A stretch of 64,000 bases of DNA from Janibacter cremeus (GTDB taxonomy: Bacteria > Actinomycetota > Actinomycetes > Actinomycetales > Dermatophilaceae), in the NCBI RefSeq assembly GCF_013409205.1, contig NZ_JACCAE010000001.1, positions 2,728,001 to 2,792,000 on the forward strand, given 5' to 3'. Each line of letters opens with the position of its first letter. Within the stretch, counting starts at the first letter, position 1. Shown here piece by piece: positions 26,492 through 32,218 of this stretch. The notes beneath the pieces are model-generated. The model saw only the letters and a program-made list of their open reading frames with translations, did no database searches and was not told the DNA's origin. The translations under genes were made by a program, and so were the position numbers.

Positions 26492-26824
26492 ATCGGAACC
26501 GACGTGCGGGCCCGGAGGGCATCCGCATATCGGAACCGACCGCACCGGCAGAGGGTTAGGGCATCGGCAGTAAGGGTTAGGTCCAGTGGGCCCGGAGGGC
26601 CCCCCTAGCGCTGGCGATAGGTGCCTGCCTCTGTGGGCCCGGAGGGCCCCCAAGCGCTGGCTGCTTACCGCCTGTCTCTGTGGGGCCGAAGGCCCCCCTA
26701 ACGCTGGCGGCTGGCCCTCTGGTGAGAACACACAGCCGCTGCCGCTGCGGTCGGGACCCGCGCCCCCCAAAGGGGCGCGTAGCCGAGACAGTCTCAGCCG
26801 CTGAGAGTTAGGTGCCTGGCACCT
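26492..26824. repeat. Repeat-rich non-coding region: 47-bp tandem repeats, iteron-like motifs and palindromes
   Basis: Three tandem units of exactly 47 bp start at 26586, 26633 and 26680, each opening with a palindrome (GGGCCCGGAGGGCCC twice, GGGGCCGAAGGCCCC once). A partial copy lies at 26504. ATCGGAACCGAC occurs twice (26492, 26529), and GGGTTAGG occurs twice 21 bp apart (26553, 26574). Two perfect hairpins follow: CGCGCCCC/GGGGCGCG (26759-26779) and AGGTGCC-T-GGCACCT (26810-26824). The whole gap 26420-26875 lies between the 388-residue gene and the winged-helix-like gene. It could be a replication origin or a regulatory hub. Confidence 0.75.
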
Positions 26825-26875
26825 GTCCCCCCAAACTTTCCAGCCACTGACTACTACTAACTATGTATGCCTCAC

Positions 26876-27439
26876 TTAGCGGCCGATGGCCCAGTCTGGC
26901 GGCTCATCTGACCGGTTCTGCCAGCCATCCAAGTCGGCCATTTGCAGGCTCATCTCAGCCAGTGCCTGAAACTCGCTGTCGAGGTCGCTCGGTGCTCCGA
27001 CCTTCTCCGCTGGCACAGTCAGCGCGTATACCGGCGTGGCTCTCATCCCAGCCCGATATGTAACGGTCCGCTCTTGCGTCAGCATCTGGCATCCCTTCGC
27101 TGTAGAGATGAACCGCTCCATGGTTGCCCTAGAGACTTGGGCATCCTCCGCCATGAGGCCGACTGTCCGGGGATGAGTTGGCGATCCTGACACGTGATCC
27201 CAGCCGCATAGAGACAGCTGCGCTGCGGTGTTCTTCACTTCACGACGTACTGACAATGTCTCCCAGACCGACAGCCACCGATCCCGCGACACCTGGCCTC
27301 TGCCGTCCTGCTCACCTGTCATCCCGCGCAGGTGACGCGGTGGCACATAACAGATCATCCGCTCACGCTGGAGATAGTCCCCGCCAAGTCGCATGCGCTG
27401 TAGTTCACGCACCGGCTCGTCACGCTCAGCCCAAACCAT
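26876..27439 (-). CDS. Winged-helix-like DNA-binding protein of the element
   Basis: A 187-residue protein from ATG 27439, which follows AGGAAGGAGG and overlaps the 3' end of the interrupted zinc-ribbon gene. The frame is open to 27586, but that part lies in the IS flank and is artefactual. After an N-terminal part with MICYVPPRHLRGMTGEQDG comes a helix-rich segment, SVRREVKNTAAQLSLCGWD. Then TVGLMAEDAQVSRATMERF resembles the recognition helices of winged-helix replication or plasmid-control proteins. The C-terminus is acidic and ends in PPDWAIGR. A replication initiator or transcription factor role is likely but not certain. It borders the repeat region at 26492-26824. Confidence 0.65.
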   Translation of the reverse strand: MVWAERDEPVRELQRMRLGGDYLQRERMICYVPPRHLRGMTGEQDGRGQVSRDRWLSVWETLSVRREVKNTAAQLSLCGWDHVSGSPTHPRTVGLMAEDAQVSRATMERFISTAKGCQMLTQERTVTYRAGMRATPVYALTVPAEKVGAPSDLDSEFQALAEMSLQMADLDGWQNRSDEPPDWAIGR

Positions 27440-27509
27440 TCCCGTCCTGAACCTCCTTCCTATCTCGTCGCTCCCATCGCTTCTGTCTGTTGTAAAAGCA
27501 GGCGTGGCA
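27426..27509 (-). pseudogene. 3' part of the zinc-ribbon gene split by the IS element
   Basis: Joined to 28938-29051 by removing the IS and one target copy, this gives an unbroken 65-residue reading frame. The fragment supplies the last 27 residues, starting with CHACFYNRQKRW, which is the second CxxC knuckle, and a basic tail. The stop is at 27426-27428. It overlaps the start of the winged-helix-like gene, so the insertion may also lower translation of that gene. Confidence 0.85.
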
Positions 27510-27517
27510 CTCGTCCC
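27510..27517 (+). repeat. Left 8-bp target-site duplication of the IS256-family element
   Basis: CTCGTCCC here is repeated exactly at 28938-28945. Eight bases is the usual target duplication of IS256-family transposases. Confidence 0.88.
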
Positions 27518-28937
27518 AGTTGAGTCCCGCATAGTGGTGTAGCGCGGTGGCAGACTAGGTGCCCCTGAGGGCATAGGTGCGGCCACCGTGTGATCCTTCG
27601 AGTCAACCTTCTACCGAATCCTCGAACGGAGTCATCACGATGACCGCACCACACATTGTCGACCCTGCGGGCCTGCTGAGTGAAGCCCTGACCGAAGCAA
27701 GCCCGGATCTGATGCGTTCGCTGTTGCAGACGATGATCAACGCGCTGCTGTCCGCGGACGCCGACGCCGTCGTCGGCGCCGAGTACGGCCGCCCCACACC
27801 GGGCCGCTCGGCGCAGCGCAACGGGTACCGCCACCGCGACCTGGACACCCGCGTGGGGACCGTCGACGTCGCCATCCCGAAGCTGCGCACCGGCAGCTAC
27901 TTCCCCGAGTGGCTGCTCGAGCGCCGCAAGCGGGCCGAGTCGGCGATGATCACCGTCGTCGCCGACTGCTACCTCGCCGGCGTCAGCACCCGCCGCATGG
28001 ACAAGCTCGTCAAGACCCTCGGCATCAACTCCCTGTCCAAGTCGCAGGTCAGCAGGATGGCGGCCGACCTGGACCAGATCGTCGAGGACTTCCGCCACCG
28101 CCCCCTTGACGAGGCGGGACCGTTCACCTTCGTCGCCGCCGACGCGCTGACGATGAAGGTCCGCGAGGGCGGGCGCGTGGTCGCCACCTCGGTACTGCTC
28201 GCGACCGGGGTCAACGCCGACGGGCACCGCGAAGTCCTCGGACTGCGCGTGGCCACTTCCGAGACCGGGTCCGCATGGAACGAGTTCTTCGCCGACCTGA
28301 CCGCCCGCGGCCTGACCGGGGTACGTCTGGTCACCTCCGACGCCCACCAAGGGTTGAAGGAAGCGATCGCGGCGAACCTGACCGGCGCCGCGTGGCAGCG
28401 ATGCCGCACCCACTACTCCGCGAACCTGATGGACGTCACGCCCAAGTCGATGTGGCCGGCCGTCAAGGCGATGCTGCACAGTGTCTATGACCAGCCCGAC
28501 GCACCCAGCGTGCAGGCCCAGTTCGACCGGCTCATCGAGTACGTCGACGAGAAGCTCCCACAGGTGGCCGAGCACCTCGCCGGCGCGCGGGAGGACATCC
28601 TCGCGTTCACAGCCTTCCCCAAGGACGTGTGGACCCAGATCTGGTCGAACAACCCCCAGGAGCGCCTCAACCGCGAGATCCGACGCCGGACCGACTCCGT
28701 TGGGATCTTCCCCAACCGCAACGCCATCGTGCGTCTGGTCGGAGCCGTCCTGGCCGAACAGACCGACGAATGGGCCGAAGGACGGCGCTACCTCGGCCTC
28801 GACGTCCTGGCCCGCTGCCGCGTCACTCTCATCACCACCACCGACCCCGAGATCGGAGCCGAAACCATGCCCGCCCTGACCGCCTAACCCCACCCCGAAG
28901 GATCACGCAGCGCTACACCACTACCGGGGACTTGACC
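27518..28937 (+). mobile_element. IS256-family insertion sequence
   Basis: A 1,420-bp element with imperfect 28-bp terminal inverted repeats (22 of 28 matches; the inner 14 bases TAGTGGTGTAGCGC are perfect, at 27532-27545 and inverted at 28910-28923). It is flanked by the 8-bp duplication CTCGTCCC. It carries one transposase gene. The intact ends, duplication and transposase suggest a recent, possibly still active insertion. It interrupts a small zinc-ribbon gene of the host element. Confidence 0.93.
27640..28887 (+). CDS. IS256-family (Mutator-type) transposase
   Basis: A 415-residue DDE transposase. The first Asp is in FTFVAADALTMKVREGG, the second in GVRLVTSDAHQGLKEA, and the Glu in NNPQERLNREIRRRTDSVG. 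Other Mutator landmarks are RSAQRNGYRHRDLDTRVGTV, LPKLR-like VAIPKLRTGSYFPEWLLE, and WQRCRTHYSANLM. I chose ATG 27640 (MTAPHIVDPAG), not the upstream in-frame start at 27577. Its GC content and codon use look like the chromosome rather than the surrounding element, supporting a later arrival. Confidence 0.95.
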   Translation: MTAPHIVDPAGLLSEALTEASPDLMRSLLQTMINALLSADADAVVGAEYGRPTPGRSAQRNGYRHRDLDTRVGTVDVAIPKLRTGSYFPEWLLERRKRAESAMITVVADCYLAGVSTRRMDKLVKTLGINSLSKSQVSRMAADLDQIVEDFRHRPLDEAGPFTFVAADALTMKVREGGRVVATSVLLATGVNADGHREVLGLRVATSETGSAWNEFFADLTARGLTGVRLVTSDAHQGLKEAIAANLTGAAWQRCRTHYSANLMDVTPKSMWPAVKAMLHSVYDQPDAPSVQAQFDRLIEYVDEKLPQVAEHLAGAREDILAFTAFPKDVWTQIWSNNPQERLNREIRRRTDSVGIFPNRNAIVRLVGAVLAEQTDEWAEGRRYLGLDVLARCRVTLITTTDPEIGAETMPALTA

Positions 28938-28945
28938 CTCGTCCC
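28938..28945 (+). repeat. Right 8-bp target-site duplication of the IS256-family element
   Basis: CTCGTCCC, identical to 27510-27517. These bases are also the last codons of the 5' fragment of the interrupted zinc-ribbon gene. Confidence 0.88.
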
Positions 28946-29051
28946 GAACACGCAAGCCGGTACGCCTGCGATTCCTGTACTCGCCCTCACTCTTTGGCGT
29001 CCCGCAACTTGGGCAGATGATCACTAGTCCGCTCGTCAGTACCTCGCTCAT
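28938..29051 (-). pseudogene. 5' part of a zinc-ribbon gene split by the IS element
   Basis: ATG 29051 begins 38 codons up to the IS: an N-terminal hydrophobic stretch, then IICPSCGTPKSEGEY with the first CxxC. After the IS is removed the frame continues into CHACFYNRQKRW, giving a 65-residue CxxC-CxxC protein. The start overlaps the stop of the preceding zinc-ribbon gene (ATGA). As it stands, translation runs into IS sequence and loses the second knuckle, so it is probably inactive. Confidence 0.85.
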
Positions 29052-29197
29052 TCCTTCTTCGCTCCTTCCAATATCCACACGTCGAGGCAGACCCCGCACC
29101 TGTCTCTACGTCGTCCGTCCTTGCTGTTTCTGCGCACTCCGAACCGTTCAATGGGCAACCACTTACGGCAGTCCCTGCAAACCTTGCGCTCGTCCAC
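29048..29197 (-). CDS. 49-residue CxxC-CxxC zinc-ribbon protein
   Basis: A small gene with GTG 29197 overlapping the previous stop by one base (TAGTG), AGAGGAG about 10 bases upstream, and a stop at 29048 overlapping the next ATG (ATGA). The protein has CRDC at residues 7-10 and CGVC at 34-37, with a basic stretch (RRNSKDGRRRDR) between. This matches the small zinc-ribbon proteins common in actinophages and mobile elements, of the pattern C-x2-C-x20-25-C-x2-C. Function is unknown; nucleic-acid binding is likely. Confidence 0.75.
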   Translation of the reverse strand: MDERKVCRDCRKWLPIERFGVRRNSKDGRRRDRCGVCLDVWILEGAKKE

Positions 29198-29490
29198 TAG
29201 GCCCGCTCCTCTGCCTCATAGATCGCATTGATAAGCGCCATGCGCCGCATCAGGGTTTCGGCGGGAGTCCTCAGCGTGGACAGGTGCGCCCGTGCCGCCT
29301 CTAGCCGCTCCACTGCGCCCCGCTCCCTTGAGTCCGCGATATCCGGCATGTCGGCCCACTGGGGAGCCTTAGACCTCGTGGATTTGAGGGACATCTCTGC
29401 CGACCAGACCTCAGTCCGGGCGGCGTTCCACTTAGCCGCGTCGCTGTCCAGTGCAAGAAACTCCGCCTCTAGCTGCTCCGACCGCTTCAC
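29197..29490 (-). CDS. Small helical (coiled-coil-like) protein of the element
   Basis: A 97-residue acidic protein. I chose GTG 29490, which overlaps the stop of the HTH gene by 4 bases (GTGA); the frame is open further upstream only because it overlaps that gene. It is predicted almost wholly helical: QLEAEFLALDSDAAKWNAAR, then RLEAARAHLSTLRTPAETLM, with heptad-like leucines. No family is recognised. It is translationally coupled to the excisionase-like gene before it and the zinc ribbon after it. Confidence 0.7.
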   Translation of the reverse strand: MKRSEQLEAEFLALDSDAAKWNAARTEVWSAEMSLKSTRSKAPQWADMPDIADSRERGAVERLEAARAHLSTLRTPAETLMRRMALINAIYEAEERA

Positions 29491-29687
29491 GCACTCACCG
29501 GCCCGACGACGTGCGCGTCTTCGTAGGCGAGTACGTCGGCTAGCCGGTACAGCACGCGGCCGGGAAACTTGAGGAATGGCAGCCCTCTGCCCTCGGTGCG
29601 CAGGTTGGCCAGGTGTCCTGTACTGCATCCCCAGCGCTCCGCCAGTTCCTTGGGCGTCATGTGTCGCTGTCCGCTGTCTTCACTCAC
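29487..29687 (-). CDS. Excisionase/MerR-like helix-turn-helix protein
   Basis: A 66-residue protein from GTG 29687. It carries MTPKELAERWGCSTGHLANL, a MerR/Xis-type winged helix, then LPFLKFPGRVLYRLADVLAYE, the typical wing and second helix of HTH_17 excisionase-like proteins. Such proteins act as recombination directionality factors or small repressors. It is the first gene of the leftward operon, about 175 bases after the promoter at 29871-29899, with a terminator hairpin in the leader. Confidence 0.82.
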   Translation of the reverse strand: MSEDSGQRHMTPKELAERWGCSTGHLANLRTEGRGLPFLKFPGRVLYRLADVLAYEDAHVVGPVSA

Positions 29688-29714
29688 TTCCTGCTCCTCT
29701 CTCTCGTCTGTGCA

Positions 29715-29743
29715 TAAAAAAAGACCAGCCCGTTAGGACTGGT
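29715..29743 (-). terminator. Intrinsic terminator in the leader of the element operon
   Basis: On the minus strand GACCAG and CTGGTC (29738-29743 with 29722-29727, plus two inner G-C pairs) form a hairpin. Seven U residues follow (A run 29715-29721). This is a textbook intrinsic terminator, unusual in such a GC-rich genome. It lies between the promoter near 29880 and the first gene at 29687, so it probably works as an attenuator. Confidence 0.8.
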
Positions 29744-29787
29744 CCAGTGCTTCGAGCCGATATAGAGATCGCCTCTCAGCAATGCGA

Positions 29788-29852
29788 GAGCACCCGCTAG
29801 AGGTCGTCTAGGTAGGTGCTCACGTTCTGTATGACGGGGAGTGGTTCCCCGT
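29788..29852 (-). ncRNA. Structured 5' leader of the element operon
   Basis: The minus-strand transcript from about 29864 first forms a 7-bp hairpin (ACGGGGA/TCCCCGT, 29834-29852). A second, longer stem-internal-loop-stem follows (GAGCACC with GGTGCTC, inner CTAG/CTAG, 29788-29821). The intrinsic terminator comes after. I do not recognise a known riboswitch. The order hairpin, hairpin, terminator suggests an attenuation or antitermination device for the downstream genes. Confidence 0.5.
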
Positions 29853-29870
29853 GTTTGTCCTACTCCTTCG

Positions 29871-29899
29871 ACATTACAGATCATCTCTGTACATGTCAA
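29871..29899 (-). promoter_or_regulatory. Sigma-70 promoter of the element operon with overlapping palindromic operator
   Basis: On the minus strand there is TTGACA (29899-29894), a 17-base spacer and TAATGT (29876-29871), a near-consensus vegetative promoter. The spacer contains the palindrome TACAGA-TCATC-TCTGTA (29875-29891), well placed for a repressor to block polymerase. The predicted transcript starts near 29864 and runs leftward into the structured leader. Confidence 0.75.
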
Positions 29900-29942
29900 G
29901 GCAATACAAATAGCCCCAAATCAAGGGGGCGCAAATAGAAAT

Positions 29943-30299
29943 CTAGGGCATGGCTGTCAGCCTGTCAACCTCACGCATCAGGTCAGCACTGGCGGCCGCC
30001 AGCCGGTCTAGGTCGCACTGCTCATGGATCGGCTCGGGGCAGTACAGGCCCAAGATCGCCCGACCGTCCGCAGTCTCGCCAGCGTCGAGCGTGCCCCCGT
30101 TGTCGTCCTCGGAGGGCTCCCAGCCCATCCCGTCGAGCCGCTGCACCATGGCGGACCAGTCGGCAACGTGTGCCGATGACAACGGCGTGAACGGATCGCG
30201 CACGTCCTCGTCTCGGTTCGGGCGAATCAACAGCGTTTCACCTGTCATCGGGTCGAGGACGGCTGTGTGTGCCGCTGTGCTCATCGTCGTGCTGTGCAT
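29943..30299 (-). CDS. Hypothetical 118-residue element protein
   Basis: The start is ATG 30299, with GAGGGAG four bases upstream; ATG 30284 is an alternative. The protein is acidic, with VLDPMTGETLLIRPNRDEDV near the start, a middle MVQRLDGMGWEPSEDDNGG and a helical C-terminus. It is not recognised. Its ribosome site and length support a real gene. It lies between attR and the operon promoter, a usual place for a control gene, but no DNA-binding motif is visible. Confidence 0.6.
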   Translation of the reverse strand: MHSTTMSTAAHTAVLDPMTGETLLIRPNRDEDVRDPFTPLSSAHVADWSAMVQRLDGMGWEPSEDDNGGTLDAGETADGRAILGLYCPEPIHEQCDLDRLAAASADLMREVDRLTAMP

Positions 30300-30348
30300 G
30301 CTGCTCCCTCTCGTCTGGGCCCGTGGTGGGCCCTCCCGCTACCGATGT

Positions 30349-30366
30349 TGTTACCCATAAACCCCC
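30349..30366 (+). repeat. Right copy of the 18-bp repeat near attR
   Basis: TTGTTACCCATAAACCCC, identical to 22991-23008 and in the same orientation. It lies about 116 bases inside attR and is a candidate integrase arm-type site. Confidence 0.55.
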
Positions 30367-30481
30367 TGATTTACCTACATTGAAGATGAACCGCCATGAT
30401 GTCACAGATGACGAACTCCCTTGATATGCCGGGCGAAACTGAGGATTCGTGATCCATCCTGATCTAGGTGCCCCATACTCT

Positions 30482-30516
30482 GCGGGTTCGGGGTTCAAGT
30501 CCCTGTTGGCGCACCA
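30482..30516 (+). repeat. attR: 35-bp copy of the tRNA-Lys 3' end
   Basis: Identical to 22891-22925. Here it is only a tRNA fragment, with no 5' half next to it, and marks the right end of the element. The chromosomal sequence resumes with a terminator at 30524. Confidence 0.93.
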
Positions 30517-30523
30517 CACACGA

Positions 30524-30555
30524 GGAAGGCCCCGGAGATCTCTCCGGGGCCTTCC
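30524..30555. terminator. Hairpin terminator, probably the original tRNA-Lys terminator
   Basis: GGAAGGCCCCGGAGA pairs perfectly with TCTCCGGGGCCTTCC around a 2-base gap. It lies 8 bases after the attR copy of the tRNA end and 15 bases before the copC stop. Before integration it would have followed tRNA-Lys directly and also served the convergent copC gene. Confidence 0.78.
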
Positions 30556-30569
30556 TGCGTCGGGACGGG

Positions 30570-31310
30570 TCAGTCGCGGGGGGCCTCGTCGTCATCGGAG
30601 TCGCGGCGCCCGCGGACGAGCATCACGAGTCCACCGATGACCACCACGAGTGCACCCGCGGCGAGGGCCCACCACCACGGGGAGGTGCCCTCCTGGGCCG
30701 TCTCGTCGGCGGCCTGGTCGCTCGGGTCGTCCTGGGCCGTCGCGGACTCGTCGCTGCTCGTGGAGCTCTCGCTGGGGGTCGAGTCACCCTCGTCCTCGCC
30801 GGTGGTCTCGCTCGGGCTGGGGGACTCGCTCGGCTCCTGTGCAGGGGAGGAGGTCTCCGACGGGGAGTCGGGGGCGGCGTCCGGCTCCTCCTCGACCTTG
30901 CCTTCGTTGTCCGCGGGCGCGTAGGTGAAGGTGAAGGAGTCGCTCACGGGGTGCCCGTCGGCACTGACCACCTTGAAGGTGACCGTGTACTCCCCGGGGT
31001 CCATCGTGTACTCCACCGGCTGGTAGACCTTCGAGCCGTCGACCTGCGGGTCTCCCTTGGCGACGTCGGTCGAGCCGGACTTCACGCTGACCTGGTTCAG
31101 GCCCTCCTGGATGGGCTCGTTGAAGCGCAGCATGATCTCCGGCGGCACGGCCGAGAGCGTGGCGCCGTCCTGGGGGCTGGACCCCTCCAGGCGGGCATGT
31201 GCGTCCGCGGGGGCGGCGGTGAGGACCATGGCGCCCAAGAGGGCGGCCAGGGCCAGGAGTGAGCCCAGCACGCGGGCGAAGGGGGGATGTGGGATGGCTG
31301 AAGTCGTCAC
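30570..31310 (-). CDS. CopC-domain secreted/anchored copper-resistance-like protein
   Basis: A 246-residue protein with a signal peptide (hydrophobic LGSLLALAALLGAMVL, cleavage near ADAHA) and a mature N-terminal His in HARLEGSSPQDGATL. This begins a CopC/YcnJ-type copper-binding domain (VPPEIMLRFNEPIQ, then VVSADGHPVSDSFTFTY). A long Ser/Glu/Pro/Thr linker (about residues 135-205) and one C-terminal membrane helix with a basic tail follow. So the CopC head is displayed outside the membrane on a flexible stalk. No copper ATPase or CopD is adjacent. Confidence 0.9.
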   Translation of the reverse strand: MTTSAIPHPPFARVLGSLLALAALLGAMVLTAAPADAHARLEGSSPQDGATLSAVPPEIMLRFNEPIQEGLNQVSVKSGSTDVAKGDPQVDGSKVYQPVEYTMDPGEYTVTFKVVSADGHPVSDSFTFTYAPADNEGKVEEEPDAAPDSPSETSSPAQEPSESPSPSETTGEDEGDSTPSESSTSSDESATAQDDPSDQAADETAQEGTSPWWWALAAGALVVVIGGLVMLVRGRRDSDDDEAPRD

Positions 31311-31415
31311 CCGACCATCGTGCCTGATCGAGCTGGCAACCTGCTGGAGGCAGGGTGGTCATGAGCACCGGTTGGGAGCAGGTACGATGGTCCGCGCTGC
31401 CCAAGACAGGCACAT

Positions 31416-31492
31416 GGTGGGTATAGCTCAGCTGGTAGAGCATCGCGTTGTGGTCGCGAGGGTCGCGGGTTCAAGTCCCGTTACTCACCCCA
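31416..31492 (+). tRNA. tRNA-His (anticodon GTG)
   Basis: The acceptor stem GTGGGTA pairs with TACTCAC (one G-U). The extra 5' G at 31416 faces the C at 31489, the His identity pair. The anticodon loop TTGTGGT gives GTG. CCA is encoded (31490-31492). A hairpin terminator follows. Confidence 0.94.
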
Positions 31493-31497
31493 GTGCA

Positions 31498-31531
31498 GAA
31501 GGCCCCCGGACGAGTTCGTCCGGGGGCCTTC
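31498..31531. terminator. Terminator after tRNA-His / orn
   Basis: GAAGGCCCCCGGACGA pairs with TCGTCCGGGGGCCTTC around a short loop. It lies between tRNA-His and the convergent orn gene and probably serves both. Confidence 0.8.
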
Positions 31532-31544
31532 TCGTGTCGGGGTG

Positions 31545-32162
31545 TCAGCCGACCTGGTACCGATCGGCTATCTTCTTCAGCTCCGCGGTCTCGAGGCCGG
31601 GCTGGGGCAGGAAGACCGCCTCGCGGTAGTACCGCAGCTCGGCGATCGACTCGGTGATGTCGGCGAGGGCCCGGTGGCCACCGTTCTTCTTCGGTGAAGC
31701 GAAGTAGGAGCGGGGGTACCAACGACGAGCGAGCTCCTTGATGGAGGAGACGTCGATCATCCGGTAGTGGAGGTGGCCCTCCAGATCGGGCATGTCCCGC
31801 TGCAGGAAGGCGCGGTCCGTCGCGACGCTGTTCCCGCCGAGGGGGGCCTTGCCGGCCTCGGGCACGATCTCCTTGATGTGCGCGAGCACGGCCTGCTGGG
31901 CGTCGGTCAACGACATGCCCTCGGCGAGCACGTCGAGCAGCCCGGAGGTGGTGTGCATGTCGCGTACGAAGTCGTTCATCTGGGTCAGGGCGGCGTCCGG
32001 TGGACGCACGATGACGTCGATGCCGTCGCCCACCTGCTCCAGCTCGTAGTCGGTGACGAGCGCGGCGACCTCGATGAGCGCGTCGTGCTCGAGGGAGAGG
32101 CCGGTCATCTCGCAGTCGATCCAGACGATGCGTTCGGACGGGGATTGAGTTGGTGCAGTCAC
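31545..32162 (-). CDS. orn: Oligoribonuclease
   Basis: A 205-residue DEDDh exonuclease that degrades 2-5 nt RNAs, including pGpG. It has ERIVWIDCEMTGLSLEHDAL with the first Asp/Glu, FVRDMHTTSGL, the KAPLGGNSVATDRAFLQRDM motif, and KKNGGHRALADITESI with the catalytic His and last Asp. The start is GTG 32162 or ATG 32174; neither has a strong ribosome site. Length is normal. Confidence 0.95.
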   Translation of the reverse strand: MTAPTQSPSERIVWIDCEMTGLSLEHDALIEVAALVTDYELEQVGDGIDVIVRPPDAALTQMNDFVRDMHTTSGLLDVLAEGMSLTDAQQAVLAHIKEIVPEAGKAPLGGNSVATDRAFLQRDMPDLEGHLHYRMIDVSSIKELARRWYPRSYFASPKKNGGHRALADITESIAELRYYREAVFLPQPGLETAELKKIADRYQVG

Positions 32163-32218
32163 GCCGATCACCATATCGACCGCTGCCGGAGCGCCCCGCA
32201 CTCGATTAGCGTGTGGGC

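Larger units (their letters stand above)
22926..30481. mobile_element. Integrated element in tRNA-Lys (satellite-like or small integrative element)
   Basis: The stretch between the two 35-bp att copies is 7,556 bp. It contains a tyrosine integrase beside attL and a leftward array of small genes: HTH excisionase-like, coiled-coil, two zinc ribbons, winged-helix-like and a 388-residue orphan. It also has repeat-rich non-coding regions and a later IS256-family insertion of 1,420 bp. Without the IS and one target copy the element is about 6.1 kb. Base composition is visibly less GC-rich than the flanks. I see no portal, terminase, capsid, relaxase, FtsK-like translocase or classical replication gene, so it may be a phage satellite, a decayed element, or one carrying unknown replication functions. 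Confidence 0.88.

Noticed and set aside
26586..26726. 47-bp tandem repeats as a CRISPR array
   Set aside because: The units are contiguous without unique spacers, only three copies are present, and no cas gene is found. They are tandem repeats.
27477..27586. N-terminal extension of the winged-helix-like gene into the IS flank
   Set aside because: The extension reads the zinc-ribbon gene in another frame and then IS sequence. A clear ribosome site supports ATG 27439.
27532..28923. IS boundaries placed at the perfect 14-bp inverted repeats
   Set aside because: Those boundaries give no matching target duplication. Extending to 28-bp imperfect repeats gives an exact 8-bp duplication and restores the interrupted reading frame.
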